Source: CAZQHK01 sp964593455 (GTDB lineage: Bacteria > Muiribacteriota > CAYSPT01). Taken from it: a stretch of DNA of 64,000 bases. Positions 52,082 through 60,011 of the stretch are shown here, piece by piece. The notes under the pieces were generated by a model. It made no database searches. It had not been told where the DNA came from and saw nothing but the letters and a program-made list of their open reading frames with translations. The position numbers and the translations under genes were made by a program. Where the stretch lies: contig CAZQHK010000018.1 in NCBI GenBank assembly GCA_964593455.1, forward strand, positions 1 to 64,000, in the 5' to 3' direction. How positions within the stretch are numbered: position 1 is the first letter of the stretch; each line of letters begins with the position of its first letter.

Positions 52082-53122
52082 CTACTTGACTTTGGACTGA
52101 TCGGAAATCTTGGCCATCACCGTTTCCCGGCTGATGGCTCCGCGGCGCCAAAGAGCCAGCAGAGCATCGTCCATGCTGAGCATACCCTGCATTCTCCCGG
52201 TCTGGATGGCATTGCCGATCATGTATGTTTTACCTTCCCGGATGAGGTTGCCGATGGCGTGGGTGACCAACATCACTTCCCGGGCGGCCACCCGGCTGAG
52301 CGTCCCGACTTTGGGCAGCAACTGTTGGGATACTACCGCCTTCAACGTCAAAGACAGCTGAATTCTTATCTGTTGCTGTTGGTAGGGCGGAAACACATCG
52401 ATAACCCGGTCGATGGTCTGGGCTGCACTCTGCGTATGCAGGGTGGAAAATACCAGGTGCCCGGTCTCCGCCAGGGTCAGAGTGGCTGCAATGGTTTCCA
52501 GGTCTCTCATCTCCCCCACCAGGATTACATCCGGGTCCTGTCTGAGCACGTACTTGAGGGCATTAGCGAACCCGAGAGTGTCTTTCCCAACTTCCCGCTG
52601 GTCCATTACACTCTCTTTATGCGGATGGACGAATTCGATGGGATCCTCGATGGTGATCATATGGCATTTCCGCTCGGAGTTGATCTTGTCGATGAGCGCC
52701 GCCAGAGTGGTGGATTTTCCGCTTCCGGTGGGACCGGTAACCAGAACCAAACCCTGCGGAAAGCTGGTAAAATCCTGGACCACCGTCGGCAGATCGAGAT
52801 CCCTGATGGAAGGAATTTTGGACATGATCGTTCTGAAAGCAGCTCCCACATACCCACGCTGGCGGTATGAGTTGACCCTGAACCGGCCGACGTTCTTGAT
52901 AGAGATGGAGAGGTCGAGTTCCTTCTCTTCCTCAAACCTCTGTTTCTGTTCGTCTGTCAGAAGACTGTACACCATTTTCTTACAGAGCTCGGGAGTGAGA
53001 ATTTCCTCCCCGTACCGCCTGAGCTCGCCCTGGTACCGAATAACCGGGGCACTGCCCACTGAGAAGATAATATCCGATCCGCCTTCCTTGACCGCCGTCG
53101 TCAACAGATCAATGATGTCCAA
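52082..53122 (-). CDS. PilT-family retraction ATPase
   Basis: About 346 residues with GPTGSGKSTTLAALID (Walker A), TIEDPIEFVHPHKESVMDQREVG, DPDVILVGEMRDLETI (Walker B), GHLVFSTLHTQSA and a standard PilT C terminus AIGNLIREGKTYMIGNAIQTGR followed by SMDDALLALWRRGAI. It retracts type IV pili by driving pilin disassembly. The start is uncertain: ATG at 53149 has no ribosome site, while TTG at 53122 has GGAG 8 bp upstream and fits the family's length better. It is probably co-transcribed with the CNB-GAF gene upstream. Confidence 0.9.
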   Translation of the reverse strand: MDIIDLLTTAVKEGGSDIIFSVGSAPVIRYQGELRRYGEEILTPELCKKMVYSLLTDEQKQRFEEEKELDLSISIKNVGRFRVNSYRQRGYVGAAFRTIMSKIPSIRDLDLPTVVQDFTSFPQGLVLVTGPTGSGKSTTLAALIDKINSERKCHMITIEDPIEFVHPHKESVMDQREVGKDTLGFANALKYVLRQDPDVILVGEMRDLETIAATLTLAETGHLVFSTLHTQSAAQTIDRVIDVFPPYQQQQIRIQLSLTLKAVVSQQLLPKVGTLSRVAAREVMLVTHAIGNLIREGKTYMIGNAIQTGRMQGMLSMDDALLALWRRGAISRETVMAKISDQSKVK

Positions 53123-53168
53123 AACAACGTCTCCTCTCCTGCATTCCATACTTCGTGTTTAAGCAATA

Positions 53169-54146
53169 TCAAAGATTTGGAGTGATATAGACCCGGTTAT
53201 AATCCTGCCGGGCTTTGTTTTCCATTTTCATCATAGCGTTTTCCACTGCCGGAGCCACCTGGAGCGCCACCCCCGAAAGGAGGTTTCGTTCCGATAACGT
53301 AAACGCCGATGCGGTTGTATCTCCCAGTAGAATGACCCCGACCACCCTGGATGGTTCTGGTTTCAAAGGGACTCCCAGATAAGCTTTGATACCCGCGTTC
53401 TGATCGTCGGGACCGAACTCCTGCATCATCTCGTTTGGATCGATGTCGTTTCGCACCTGCATGGTGCCCTCCACAAACAGGCGACCGATCAGGCCTTCAC
53501 CAGGTCTGAAACGAAGTGCGGAAATCAGTTCCGAGTCCTGGAATCCCAAGGCCCTGACTATTTCGATGCTGCCGGAAAGCTCACTGAAAACAGCGAAAAT
53601 TCCGGTTTCCGCCGCCAGGGTCTTTTTTAACCTCACCAGGATTGTTTCAGCCAGTTCTCCCACATCAGTTACCGATCCCACGATCTTGCCGGTATCATAA
53701 AGGGTCACCAATTCACGGCTGGTCGCCCGGAGCCGGCCCGACAGGATCTTGATGATCGATTGCGACAAGGCGCTGGCCAGATGGAAATCGCTCTCCAACA
53801 AGCTGTCGTAGTCGGTTTTCTTAACCGAGTAGACCGTGCTCCTGGTAAAAGCCAGTACGCTGGCCGACCTCGTCTCGCCGCTGTACAGGGACATTTCCCC
53901 GAAAAAATCCCCGGCGGTAAGTGTGGCCAGCAATTTATCTTTTCCTGACTCGGTATCGATCAGTTTCCTGATCTGTATCTCTCCGCTGGAAATAACATAC
54001 AGCGTGTCACCGATATCTCCCTCGCGGAAAATATGCTGGTCGGGTTCAAAAACTTCTTCTGAAATAACTTGTTTGAGACATTCAAGTTCTTCGTCCGATA
54101 GTGTATTGAATAATGCGACTGTTTTCAATGATTCGATATCCGGCAC
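53169..54146 (-). CDS. Cyclic-nucleotide-binding and GAF-domain protein
   Basis: 325 residues. An N-terminal cNMP-binding domain (about 10-130: FNTLSDEELECLKQVI, VFEPDQHIFREGDIGDTLYVISSGEIQI, LTAGDFFGEMSLYSGETRSASVLA; the FGEMSLYSGETRSA phosphate-binding cassette is intact) is followed by a GAF domain (about 165-310: ILVRLKKTLAAETGIFAVFSE, GEGLIGRLFVEG, YLGVPLKPEPSRVVGVILLG). No DNA-binding helix-turn-helix is visible, so it is not a CRP regulator. Coupled with pilT downstream, it probably links cyclic nucleotide level to pilus motors. Confidence 0.85.
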   Translation of the reverse strand: MPDIESLKTVALFNTLSDEELECLKQVISEEVFEPDQHIFREGDIGDTLYVISSGEIQIRKLIDTESGKDKLLATLTAGDFFGEMSLYSGETRSASVLAFTRSTVYSVKKTDYDSLLESDFHLASALSQSIIKILSGRLRATSRELVTLYDTGKIVGSVTDVGELAETILVRLKKTLAAETGIFAVFSELSGSIEIVRALGFQDSELISALRFRPGEGLIGRLFVEGTMQVRNDIDPNEMMQEFGPDDQNAGIKAYLGVPLKPEPSRVVGVILLGDTTASAFTLSERNLLSGVALQVAPAVENAMMKMENKARQDYNRVYITPNL

Positions 54147-54169
54147 TCTTAACCACCACCTGAACCAGT

Positions 54170-54198
54170 ATTATAAACGTTGTGTGAAAACCTTTCAA
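54170..54198 (-). promoter_or_regulatory. Sigma-70 promoter of the CNB-GAF/pilT unit
   Basis: On the minus strand TTGAAA (54198-54193), a 17-bp spacer and TATAAT (54175-54170), about 25-50 bp upstream of the CNB-GAF start codon. Confidence 0.75.
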
Positions 54199-54240
54199 CT
54201 TTAATTCGACCTTATTATTTGAATAATTGATTAGCGTCTT

Positions 54241-54269
54241 TTGATATTTAAGGCAACTCCTGATACAAT
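54241..54269 (+). promoter_or_regulatory. Sigma-70 promoter of the zinc-ribbon gene
   Basis: TTGATA (54241-54246), 17-bp spacer and TACAAT (54264-54269), about 45 bp before the ATG at 54315, with GGAGGTGA directly before it. Confidence 0.7.
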
Positions 54270-54314
54270 AGCACAGGAAATTCAGTTTAAAAAACGCTTT
54301 GGAGGTGAAACCCC

Positions 54315-55130
54315 ATGTTATGTCCGGTCTGTAAGGATGAATCAATGGCGGAAGAAAGAGTTCTCGGTACGGTGTCAATAGATCGCTGTACCACGTGTGG
54401 CGGTATCTGGTTCGACAAAGGAGAAATCGGCAACTACCTCCAGTTCAACAAAGATATTCCCGACTTTAAAAAGGTTATCCAGGAAGCAAGGGAATCGTCG
54501 AAACAATGCGCCCGCTGCAGCGTCCCTATGGTAGAAATCAAGTATTCCCCATCTCTCGACATAATGATCGATTACTGTCGCGACTGTGGAGCGGTTTGGC
54601 TCGATGGTAACGAACTCGACCAGCTCGTGGCCGGCTCAGCCGATCCGGGCAGCGTTAAAATGAAGGTCGCTCGGGCAATGTTTGAGCTTCGCAAAAATGC
54701 CAACCAACCGACACTGACCCTGGCCTGCCCCAATTGCAATACCCAGACTCTGCGCGCGTTTGAGACGTCAGAAGGGGTGACTATCGACATGTGCGATGAT
54801 TGCAAAGGGATGTGGTTCGATAAAGGGGAGATAGCCACCACGGTTGAACTCTCTTCCGACATTCCCAACTTCGACCAGGTAATCGCGGGAGCCCGGGGAA
54901 CCCAGCACAAATGCCCTCACTGCCGGGAGAATCTGGTTGAATTCAGCTACACACCCGACGGTAAACTCGACATCGATTACTGCCAGGGCTGCGGTGGAAT
55001 ATGGCTCGACAGCAACGAGCTGAAGCTCCTCGAGGAGATAGCTCCGACCCTGGAATCAGCCGGTCAACGATTCGGACGCACGCTGCGTGATTTGCATGAA
55101 CAAGGGTATGTGCTGTTAGGGATAGGATAA
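54315..55130 (+). CDS. Protein with four zf-TFIIB-type zinc ribbons
   Basis: 271 residues with four copies of the TFIIB-like zinc-ribbon pattern CPxCxxxxx...CxxCGG(I/M)WFDKGE: at about residues 3-40, 61-100, 138-180 and 200-240. The repeats alternate as two pairs of the form CPxC + CTTCGGIWFDKGEI then CxRC + CRDCGAVWLDGNEL. No other domain is present. It is a candidate metal-binding or nucleic-acid/protein-binding protein; the role is unknown. It stands alone behind its own promoter and is convergent with mutL. Confidence 0.75.
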   Translation: MLCPVCKDESMAEERVLGTVSIDRCTTCGGIWFDKGEIGNYLQFNKDIPDFKKVIQEARESSKQCARCSVPMVEIKYSPSLDIMIDYCRDCGAVWLDGNELDQLVAGSADPGSVKMKVARAMFELRKNANQPTLTLACPNCNTQTLRAFETSEGVTIDMCDDCKGMWFDKGEIATTVELSSDIPNFDQVIAGARGTQHKCPHCRENLVEFSYTPDGKLDIDYCQGCGGIWLDSNELKLLEEIAPTLESAGQRFGRTLRDLHEQGYVLLGIG

Positions 55131-55166
55131 GTGTAACAAACAGTCTATCCACACATTCTGTGGGTT

Positions 55167-56969
55167 CTACTTCCTGAGAAAATTCTTTTCCAGGAGATGA
55201 CGAGGTAGTGACACCATAGTTGGCCGGCCATGCGGGCAGGTAGCGGGACACTTCGTGGCCAGCAGATCTTCCAACAGTTTTCTCATCTCCTCTATGCTCA
55301 GCGAGTCTCCGGCTTTCACAGACGAACGGCAGGCAGCAGTCGTAATCAGCTTTTCTTTGAGTTCCATAATCGACTTTACATACAGGTTGTGAAGCAGATC
55401 GTCGATGACATCATGGACATCATCCCTGGCGGTAATCTTACCCAGGAGTACAGGAAGTGACTTAACCAGGTAGCTCTCACCACCGAAATGTTCCAACACA
55501 ATTCCCAACCGTTCCAGTTTGAACCGGTGCTTTTGCAGAAGTGGTATGTCCGACCGTTTGATATCGATCACCGCCGGGAACAACAGTCCCTGGGAATCCA
55601 GACGGTCCCCGGAATACTGATCCATAAGCTGTTCATACCTGATCCGTTCGTGAGCAGCATGCTGGTCAACCAAAATCACTTCATCTCCGGCATCCACCAC
55701 GATATAGGTGCTGAATACCTGCCCAATCGGCCTGATAGAAGTAATTTCATATGCTTTTTTTGGCGTTTCAGGCACGGTCCTGGAAGTTTGATCCCTCAAG
55801 CTCGGTTTTCCAAGGATCTTCCGCACATCAAGCAGCTGCTGCTCCTGGTCAACGTTGACGGTTGAAAACAAATCAGGCTGGGGCAGAGTTTGCTCTTTTT
55901 TTACTTCAACTCGAATTTCCGGCAAATCACTACCGGCCTCCACAGCCTTTGAAGCGGGGCTGGAGTGAAGCGTTTCAGAAATTGCCTGTGTAACCTGGGT
56001 ACACACCTTATCAGCGTGAAGGAACCGCACCTCTTGTTTGGTGGGATGCACATTCTGGTTAATAGTGGCCGGATCAAGCTGAAGAAAGAGTACACCGAGC
56101 GGATATCTTCCCTTGGGAAGCAGCGTATGATAAGCTTCCATGACCGCTTTCTGAAGTTCTTTCGATTCGATATATCGGCTGTTGAGAAAAAAGTAAAAAT
56201 GCTTGAAACCTGACCGGGTAAGCCCGGGCCGGCTCACGTAGCCGAACAGGTCATACAGTCCCGTTTCCCCCGGCCGGTTCTCAATCAATATCAGGTCCTC
56301 CAGTGCTTCCCGGCCAAACAATCCCATGAGATTCTCCCGAAGGTCGCCGTTACCTGAGGATCTACCCATCTCGCGATTGTTGTGAGAGAAGCTGAAGGAA
56401 ATTTCCGGGTGAGATAATATGTACCGTTGCATAACCAAACCGATTTTTCGTACTTCGACCGGGACTCCTCCCAGATATTCGCGGCGGACCGGTGTATTGA
56501 AAAATAAATCTTTCACCTCCACTATGGTCCCCCGAGGAGTACCCTGTTCCGTCAGGCGGCGAACTGATCCGCCACGGACCTCTACCATCCACCCGGTGTC
56601 CGACTCCTCGGTGCGGGAAATGATTCGCAGTTTGGAAACAGCGGCGATAGACGGAACCGCTTCCCCCCTGAATCCCAGGGTTGAAATACTCTGGAGATCG
56701 TCGGCACTGGAAATCTTGCTGGTGGAATGTCGTTCCAGGGCCAGGAGGAGATCATCCTTAGCCATACCGCTGCCATCATCAGTAACACGGATAAGTTTTA
56801 AACCGCCGCCCTTTAAATCGACAGAGATCCTTCCGGCACCGGCATCGATGGCATTTTCCACCAGTTCCTTAATTACCGAGGCAGGTGTCTCTACTACCTC
56901 GCCGGCAGCGATCTTGTTGACCACCGATTCAGAAAGCACCCTGATACGAGGAGTCACTCTGTCCATCAT
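55167..56969 (-). CDS. mutL: DNA mismatch repair protein MutL (endonuclease type)
   Basis: 600 residues. GHKL ATPase N terminus (IAAGEVVETPASVIKELVENAIDAGA, DDGSGM, STLGFRGEAVPSIAA), then a linker and a dimerisation domain. The motif DQHAAHERIRYE fits the metal-dependent nicking motif DQHA-x2-E-x4-E, and ACRSSVKAGD and CPHGRPT follow. So it belongs to the MutL that nicks DNA itself, rather than the MutH-dependent type. No mutS or mutH is in the window. It is last in the tsaE-tsaB-ogt-tsaD-mutL run. Confidence 0.95.
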   Translation of the reverse strand: MMDRVTPRIRVLSESVVNKIAAGEVVETPASVIKELVENAIDAGAGRISVDLKGGGLKLIRVTDDGSGMAKDDLLLALERHSTSKISSADDLQSISTLGFRGEAVPSIAAVSKLRIISRTEESDTGWMVEVRGGSVRRLTEQGTPRGTIVEVKDLFFNTPVRREYLGGVPVEVRKIGLVMQRYILSHPEISFSFSHNNREMGRSSGNGDLRENLMGLFGREALEDLILIENRPGETGLYDLFGYVSRPGLTRSGFKHFYFFLNSRYIESKELQKAVMEAYHTLLPKGRYPLGVLFLQLDPATINQNVHPTKQEVRFLHADKVCTQVTQAISETLHSSPASKAVEAGSDLPEIRVEVKKEQTLPQPDLFSTVNVDQEQQLLDVRKILGKPSLRDQTSRTVPETPKKAYEITSIRPIGQVFSTYIVVDAGDEVILVDQHAAHERIRYEQLMDQYSGDRLDSQGLLFPAVIDIKRSDIPLLQKHRFKLERLGIVLEHFGGESYLVKSLPVLLGKITARDDVHDVIDDLLHNLYVKSIMELKEKLITTAACRSSVKAGDSLSIEEMRKLLEDLLATKCPATCPHGRPTMVSLPRHLLEKNFLRK

Positions 56970-56998
56970 TTTACAATCTCAATCTTTCTTTTTCCTGA

Positions 56999-58048
56999 TT
57001 AATAAGCGAAGTCCGCCAGTGACGCACCCGGTTTGGCATCAATCTCAAAGGCTGATGACGGCCCCCGGTTATTTTTTAGCAATGTGGCTGCCAGAGCGGC
57101 AACCATCGCTCCATTATCCGTGCAAAGACGTTTATCCGGAAACCACACTTCGATTCCTCTGGCCACAGCTGCCGAGTTCATAGCGGAACGCAGTTTTTCA
57201 TTAGCGGCCACCCCGCCTGAAACCACTACTGTATTAAACCCTGTTTTTTCCACCGCCGCAAGAGTTTTAGTAATCAGCACATCTACCACCGCCTGTTGCA
57301 GGCCGGCGGCCACATCCGAAACAGACAGACTGTTACCGGCGGACTTCTGTTCCAAGACATATCGTGCCACTGCCGTTTTCAGGCCGCTGAAACTGAAATC
57401 AAGCCCTTTTCTCAGCATTGGTCTCGGAAACTTAATTGTTTCTTCAGAACCCGTTTGAGCAGCCCGTTCGATGAGAGGGCCACCCGGATATCCCAAATCA
57501 AGCAGCCTGGCCACCTTGTCAAAGACTTCCCCGCAGGCATCATCCCTGGTAGCTCCCAAGAGCCGGCAGGAAAAGTGGTCATTAAAAGCCGCCAGCATGG
57601 TATGTCCTCCGGAAACCAGGAGCCCCACAAACGGGAACCGGGACAGATTCTCAGCGCACTCTCCCTTTTTGGGGTCGGAGTCGCGAAGGAAAGCTCCGTA
57701 GAAATGAGCACAGTGATGATTGACCGGAACCAGTGGGATATCCAGAGACCAGGCAATGGCCCGGGCAAAAGACAGTCCAACCAGAAGAGAGCCCAGGAGA
57801 CCGGGGCCATAAGTAACGCCAACCGCGTTCAAATCTCCCAGGTTCAAACCGGCCTGTTCAAGCGCCGATTGGAACACCGAAGAGATAACTTCGAGATGGC
57901 GACGTGAGGCCACTTCTGGAACGACGCCGCCAAAGGGGGCATGGAAACTGTCCTGTGACGACACGACATTGGACAGTATCAGCTCTCCGTCACGTATGGC
58001 GGCCACAGCGGTATCATCACACGATGTATCGATTCCCATGACAATCAC
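56999..58048 (-). CDS. tsaD: tRNA threonylcarbamoyladenosine biosynthesis protein TsaD
   Basis: 349 residues of the Kae1/TsaD family: MIVMGIDTSCDDTAVA start, metal-binding NHHCAHFYGAF, LLVSGGHT phosphate loop and VVSGGVAANEKLR. It transfers threonylcarbamoyl to A37 of ANN-decoding tRNAs, with TsaB and TsaE, both in the same operon. The GTG start at 58048 overlaps the ogt stop (GTGA); ATG at 58039 is an alternative. Confidence 0.95.
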   Translation of the reverse strand: MIVMGIDTSCDDTAVAAIRDGELILSNVVSSQDSFHAPFGGVVPEVASRRHLEVISSVFQSALEQAGLNLGDLNAVGVTYGPGLLGSLLVGLSFARAIAWSLDIPLVPVNHHCAHFYGAFLRDSDPKKGECAENLSRFPFVGLLVSGGHTMLAAFNDHFSCRLLGATRDDACGEVFDKVARLLDLGYPGGPLIERAAQTGSEETIKFPRPMLRKGLDFSFSGLKTAVARYVLEQKSAGNSLSVSDVAAGLQQAVVDVLITKTLAAVEKTGFNTVVVSGGVAANEKLRSAMNSAAVARGIEVWFPDKRLCTDNGAMVAALAATLLKNNRGPSSAFEIDAKPGASLADFAY

Positions 58049-58629
58049 CGGTCAAGATCTTCTTTCCAGCCCTCAAGCCGTAATAATGCTCTCTTCAAAT
58101 CAAGTCCCCCGGAAAATCCCCCCAGGCCATCTCTGGCGACTACCCGATGGCAGGGAACAAGCACAGGAACCGGGTTACACCCCAAAGCCTGGCCTACCGC
58201 CCGGTACGAGGACGCCTGCCCTATCTTCGAAGCAACCCAGCCATACGTCGCCTGACTTCCGTATGGAATCATCTGGGCAGCCTGGTAAACTCTGCGCTGA
58301 AACGTTGTCGCGCCGGTAAGATCAACCGGCAGCGGACAATGCGGCACCATTCCGGAAAGGTAGCCGGAGATTTTCGTCTCGACCAGTTTTCTGAATTCGA
58401 GCGGGCTCCCCATTTCATTTCCATCCGGAACAAGAAGAGGGATACCCGAAGACTCGCCATCTGAATTACGAACGTTTAAAGTAGAGTTTGCCGGCCATTC
58501 CAGGAAATTTATTTCTGAGACACCCCGGGATGTAATAACGACTGTAATATGCCACGACCCCACTCTCAATGACAGGCTGCCATCGGATGCCACCGTACAT
58601 TCATATTCGTTTACCATAGTTGTTTCCAC
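58045..58629 (-). CDS. ogt: Methylated-DNA--protein-cysteine methyltransferase
   Basis: 194 residues. The active-site motif PVLVPCHRVV with the acceptor Cys and the helix-turn-helix block TTFQRRVYQAAQMIPYGSQATYGWVASKIG are present. It repairs O6-alkylguanine by a one-time transfer to its own Cys. There is no Ada N-terminal domain. It lies between tsaB (6 bp) and tsaD (4-bp overlap), an unusual partner for tRNA-modification genes. Confidence 0.92.
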   Translation of the reverse strand: METTMVNEYECTVASDGSLSLRVGSWHITVVITSRGVSEINFLEWPANSTLNVRNSDGESSGIPLLVPDGNEMGSPLEFRKLVETKISGYLSGMVPHCPLPVDLTGATTFQRRVYQAAQMIPYGSQATYGWVASKIGQASSYRAVGQALGCNPVPVLVPCHRVVARDGLGGFSGGLDLKRALLRLEGWKEDLDR

Positions 58630-58635
58630 TGGTTG

Positions 58636-59427
58636 TTACCTTTTTTCCTTCTGACGCCTTCTTCTGTGAACCGTTATTTTTTCGGAGCGCGGACGATCAA
58701 CCGGTTTCAGAATCGGCGGACGGCGGATGTAGAGCGGTTTGAGCGACCATCCCTCAACGACCCCCGTAAAACCACGGTGAAACGCAAATCTAGCCATCAA
58801 TACCGATTCAGCTATCCCGGTGTGCACTTCTCGAAGTTGGCGAGCCTGTACACCCGCTTTTGCAAGCTCGCGGGCACTATCTGCGGCACCGTCTCCCACC
58901 AACAGTATATCGTCCCACGAGAACCCCATCCGGACGTTTACAAATTCATTTATACCCTGGACTGAAAGGCAGCTGTAATCAGAGATTCTGTCTACATCCG
59001 CCTCTTGGCCAGGCAACGGTTTATACAACGCGCAGTAGTACATACCACGGCCGGCCGGGATACAAGACAGGTATCCCCGGCAACCGGTCAAGCTCTCCCC
59101 CATGAGTGCTCCTTTCAGAGCCAGCACATCCAGCGAAGACACGCCGGCCAGCGGAAGGTCACGGGCTACGGCCAGCCCCTGCATCGTAGCCATTCCAACC
59201 CGGACCCCGGTGAAAGATCCGGGACCGATACAGACCACCAGCAGCGTTACCTCGTGGATCGTTTTTCCGGCCAACGCGAGCACGTTCTCAAGCCGCTCGA
59301 CCAGGCCGGAAGCATGTCGTCCCCTCACCGCCACGTAAACATGAGAAAGAACTTTTTCCCCCTGCAGAAGACCGATTCGGACCCCTTCCCTGGATGTGTC
59401 CAGGGTGAGAATAAGTTCTTCGCTCAT
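58636..59427 (-). CDS. tsaB: TsaB, partner of TsaD
   Basis: 263 residues of the TsaB/YeaZ family (LILTLDTSREGVRIGLLQGEKVLSH, GPGSFTGVRVGMATMQGLA). It is a catalytically inactive ASKHA relative that holds TsaD and TsaE together for t6A synthesis. Its start overlaps the tsaE stop by 4 bp. The C-terminal 30 residues are basic (KPVDRPRSEKITVHRRRRQKEKR). Confidence 0.92.
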   Translation of the reverse strand: MSEELILTLDTSREGVRIGLLQGEKVLSHVYVAVRGRHASGLVERLENVLALAGKTIHEVTLLVVCIGPGSFTGVRVGMATMQGLAVARDLPLAGVSSLDVLALKGALMGESLTGCRGYLSCIPAGRGMYYCALYKPLPGQEADVDRISDYSCLSVQGINEFVNVRMGFSWDDILLVGDGAADSARELAKAGVQARQLREVHTGIAESVLMARFAFHRGFTGVVEGWSLKPLYIRRPPILKPVDRPRSEKITVHRRRRQKEKR

Positions 59428-59894
59428 CTGTCTACCGGCTCCACTTCTATACGACGCTTATTTCCGCCACTTACCATAGAGAACCTGATTACCACATAGG
59501 GAGGCGGAAAGCCTCCTTCGAGCAACAGGTTCGGCCACTCCACCGCTACAACCGTGTCATCGCTTCCGGCATAGTCCCAGATACCCGTGGTTTCCACGTC
59601 CTCAACATCGGAAAGTCGGTACAGATCAATATGACACAACACCGATGGACCGGTACAACCGCCACCGGCTGGCGGCGTGTAAATATTCATCAACACAAAT
59701 GTCGGGCTGGTTACCGGTTCTTCAATATCCATTCCCCGGGCCAGTCCCTTGACGAAGGTGGTCTTGCCCCCACCCAGATCCCCTATCAGCAGGAAGATCT
59801 CCCCGCCCGAACACTGAGCACCCAGCTTCTCTCCCAGGGTACTTGTTTCCTCGCTGCTTGATGTCTCTATTTTCATCGGGGAAAGCGTTAACAT
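59424..59894 (-). CDS. tsaE: TsaE, ATPase of t6A synthesis
   Basis: 156 residues with a P-loop GDLGGGKTTFVKGLARG, VTSPTFVLMNIY and HIDLYRLSDVEDVETTGIWDY, the conserved block of TsaE. It resets the TsaB-TsaD complex between catalytic rounds. It starts either at 59894 or at the ATG at 59876. It is divergent from the histidine kinase gene. Confidence 0.92.
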   Translation of the reverse strand: MLTLSPMKIETSSSEETSTLGEKLGAQCSGGEIFLLIGDLGGGKTTFVKGLARGMDIEEPVTSPTFVLMNIYTPPAGGGCTGPSVLCHIDLYRLSDVEDVETTGIWDYAGSDDTVVAVEWPNLLLEGGFPPPYVVIRFSMVSGGNKRRIEVEPVDR

Positions 59895-59953
59895 TTGATC
59901 AAAGAGTGTAACACAGAAGCGATTAACATTTCCAGCCCGCTAACTATCCGTAA

Positions 59954-59983
59954 TTGACCTTGTTAATTGAGAGATGCTATACT
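59954..59983 (+). promoter_or_regulatory. Sigma-70 promoter of the histidine kinase gene
   Basis: TTGACC (59954-59959), an 18-bp spacer and TATACT (59978-59983), about 28 bp before the ATG at 60012. Confidence 0.55.
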
Positions 59984-60011
59984 TCCTTTGAAACAGTTAG
60001 AGGTGTCTCTA

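Noticed and set aside
53169..54146. CRP/FNR-family transcription regulator
   Set aside because: The C-terminal part is a GAF domain and no helix-turn-helix is seen.
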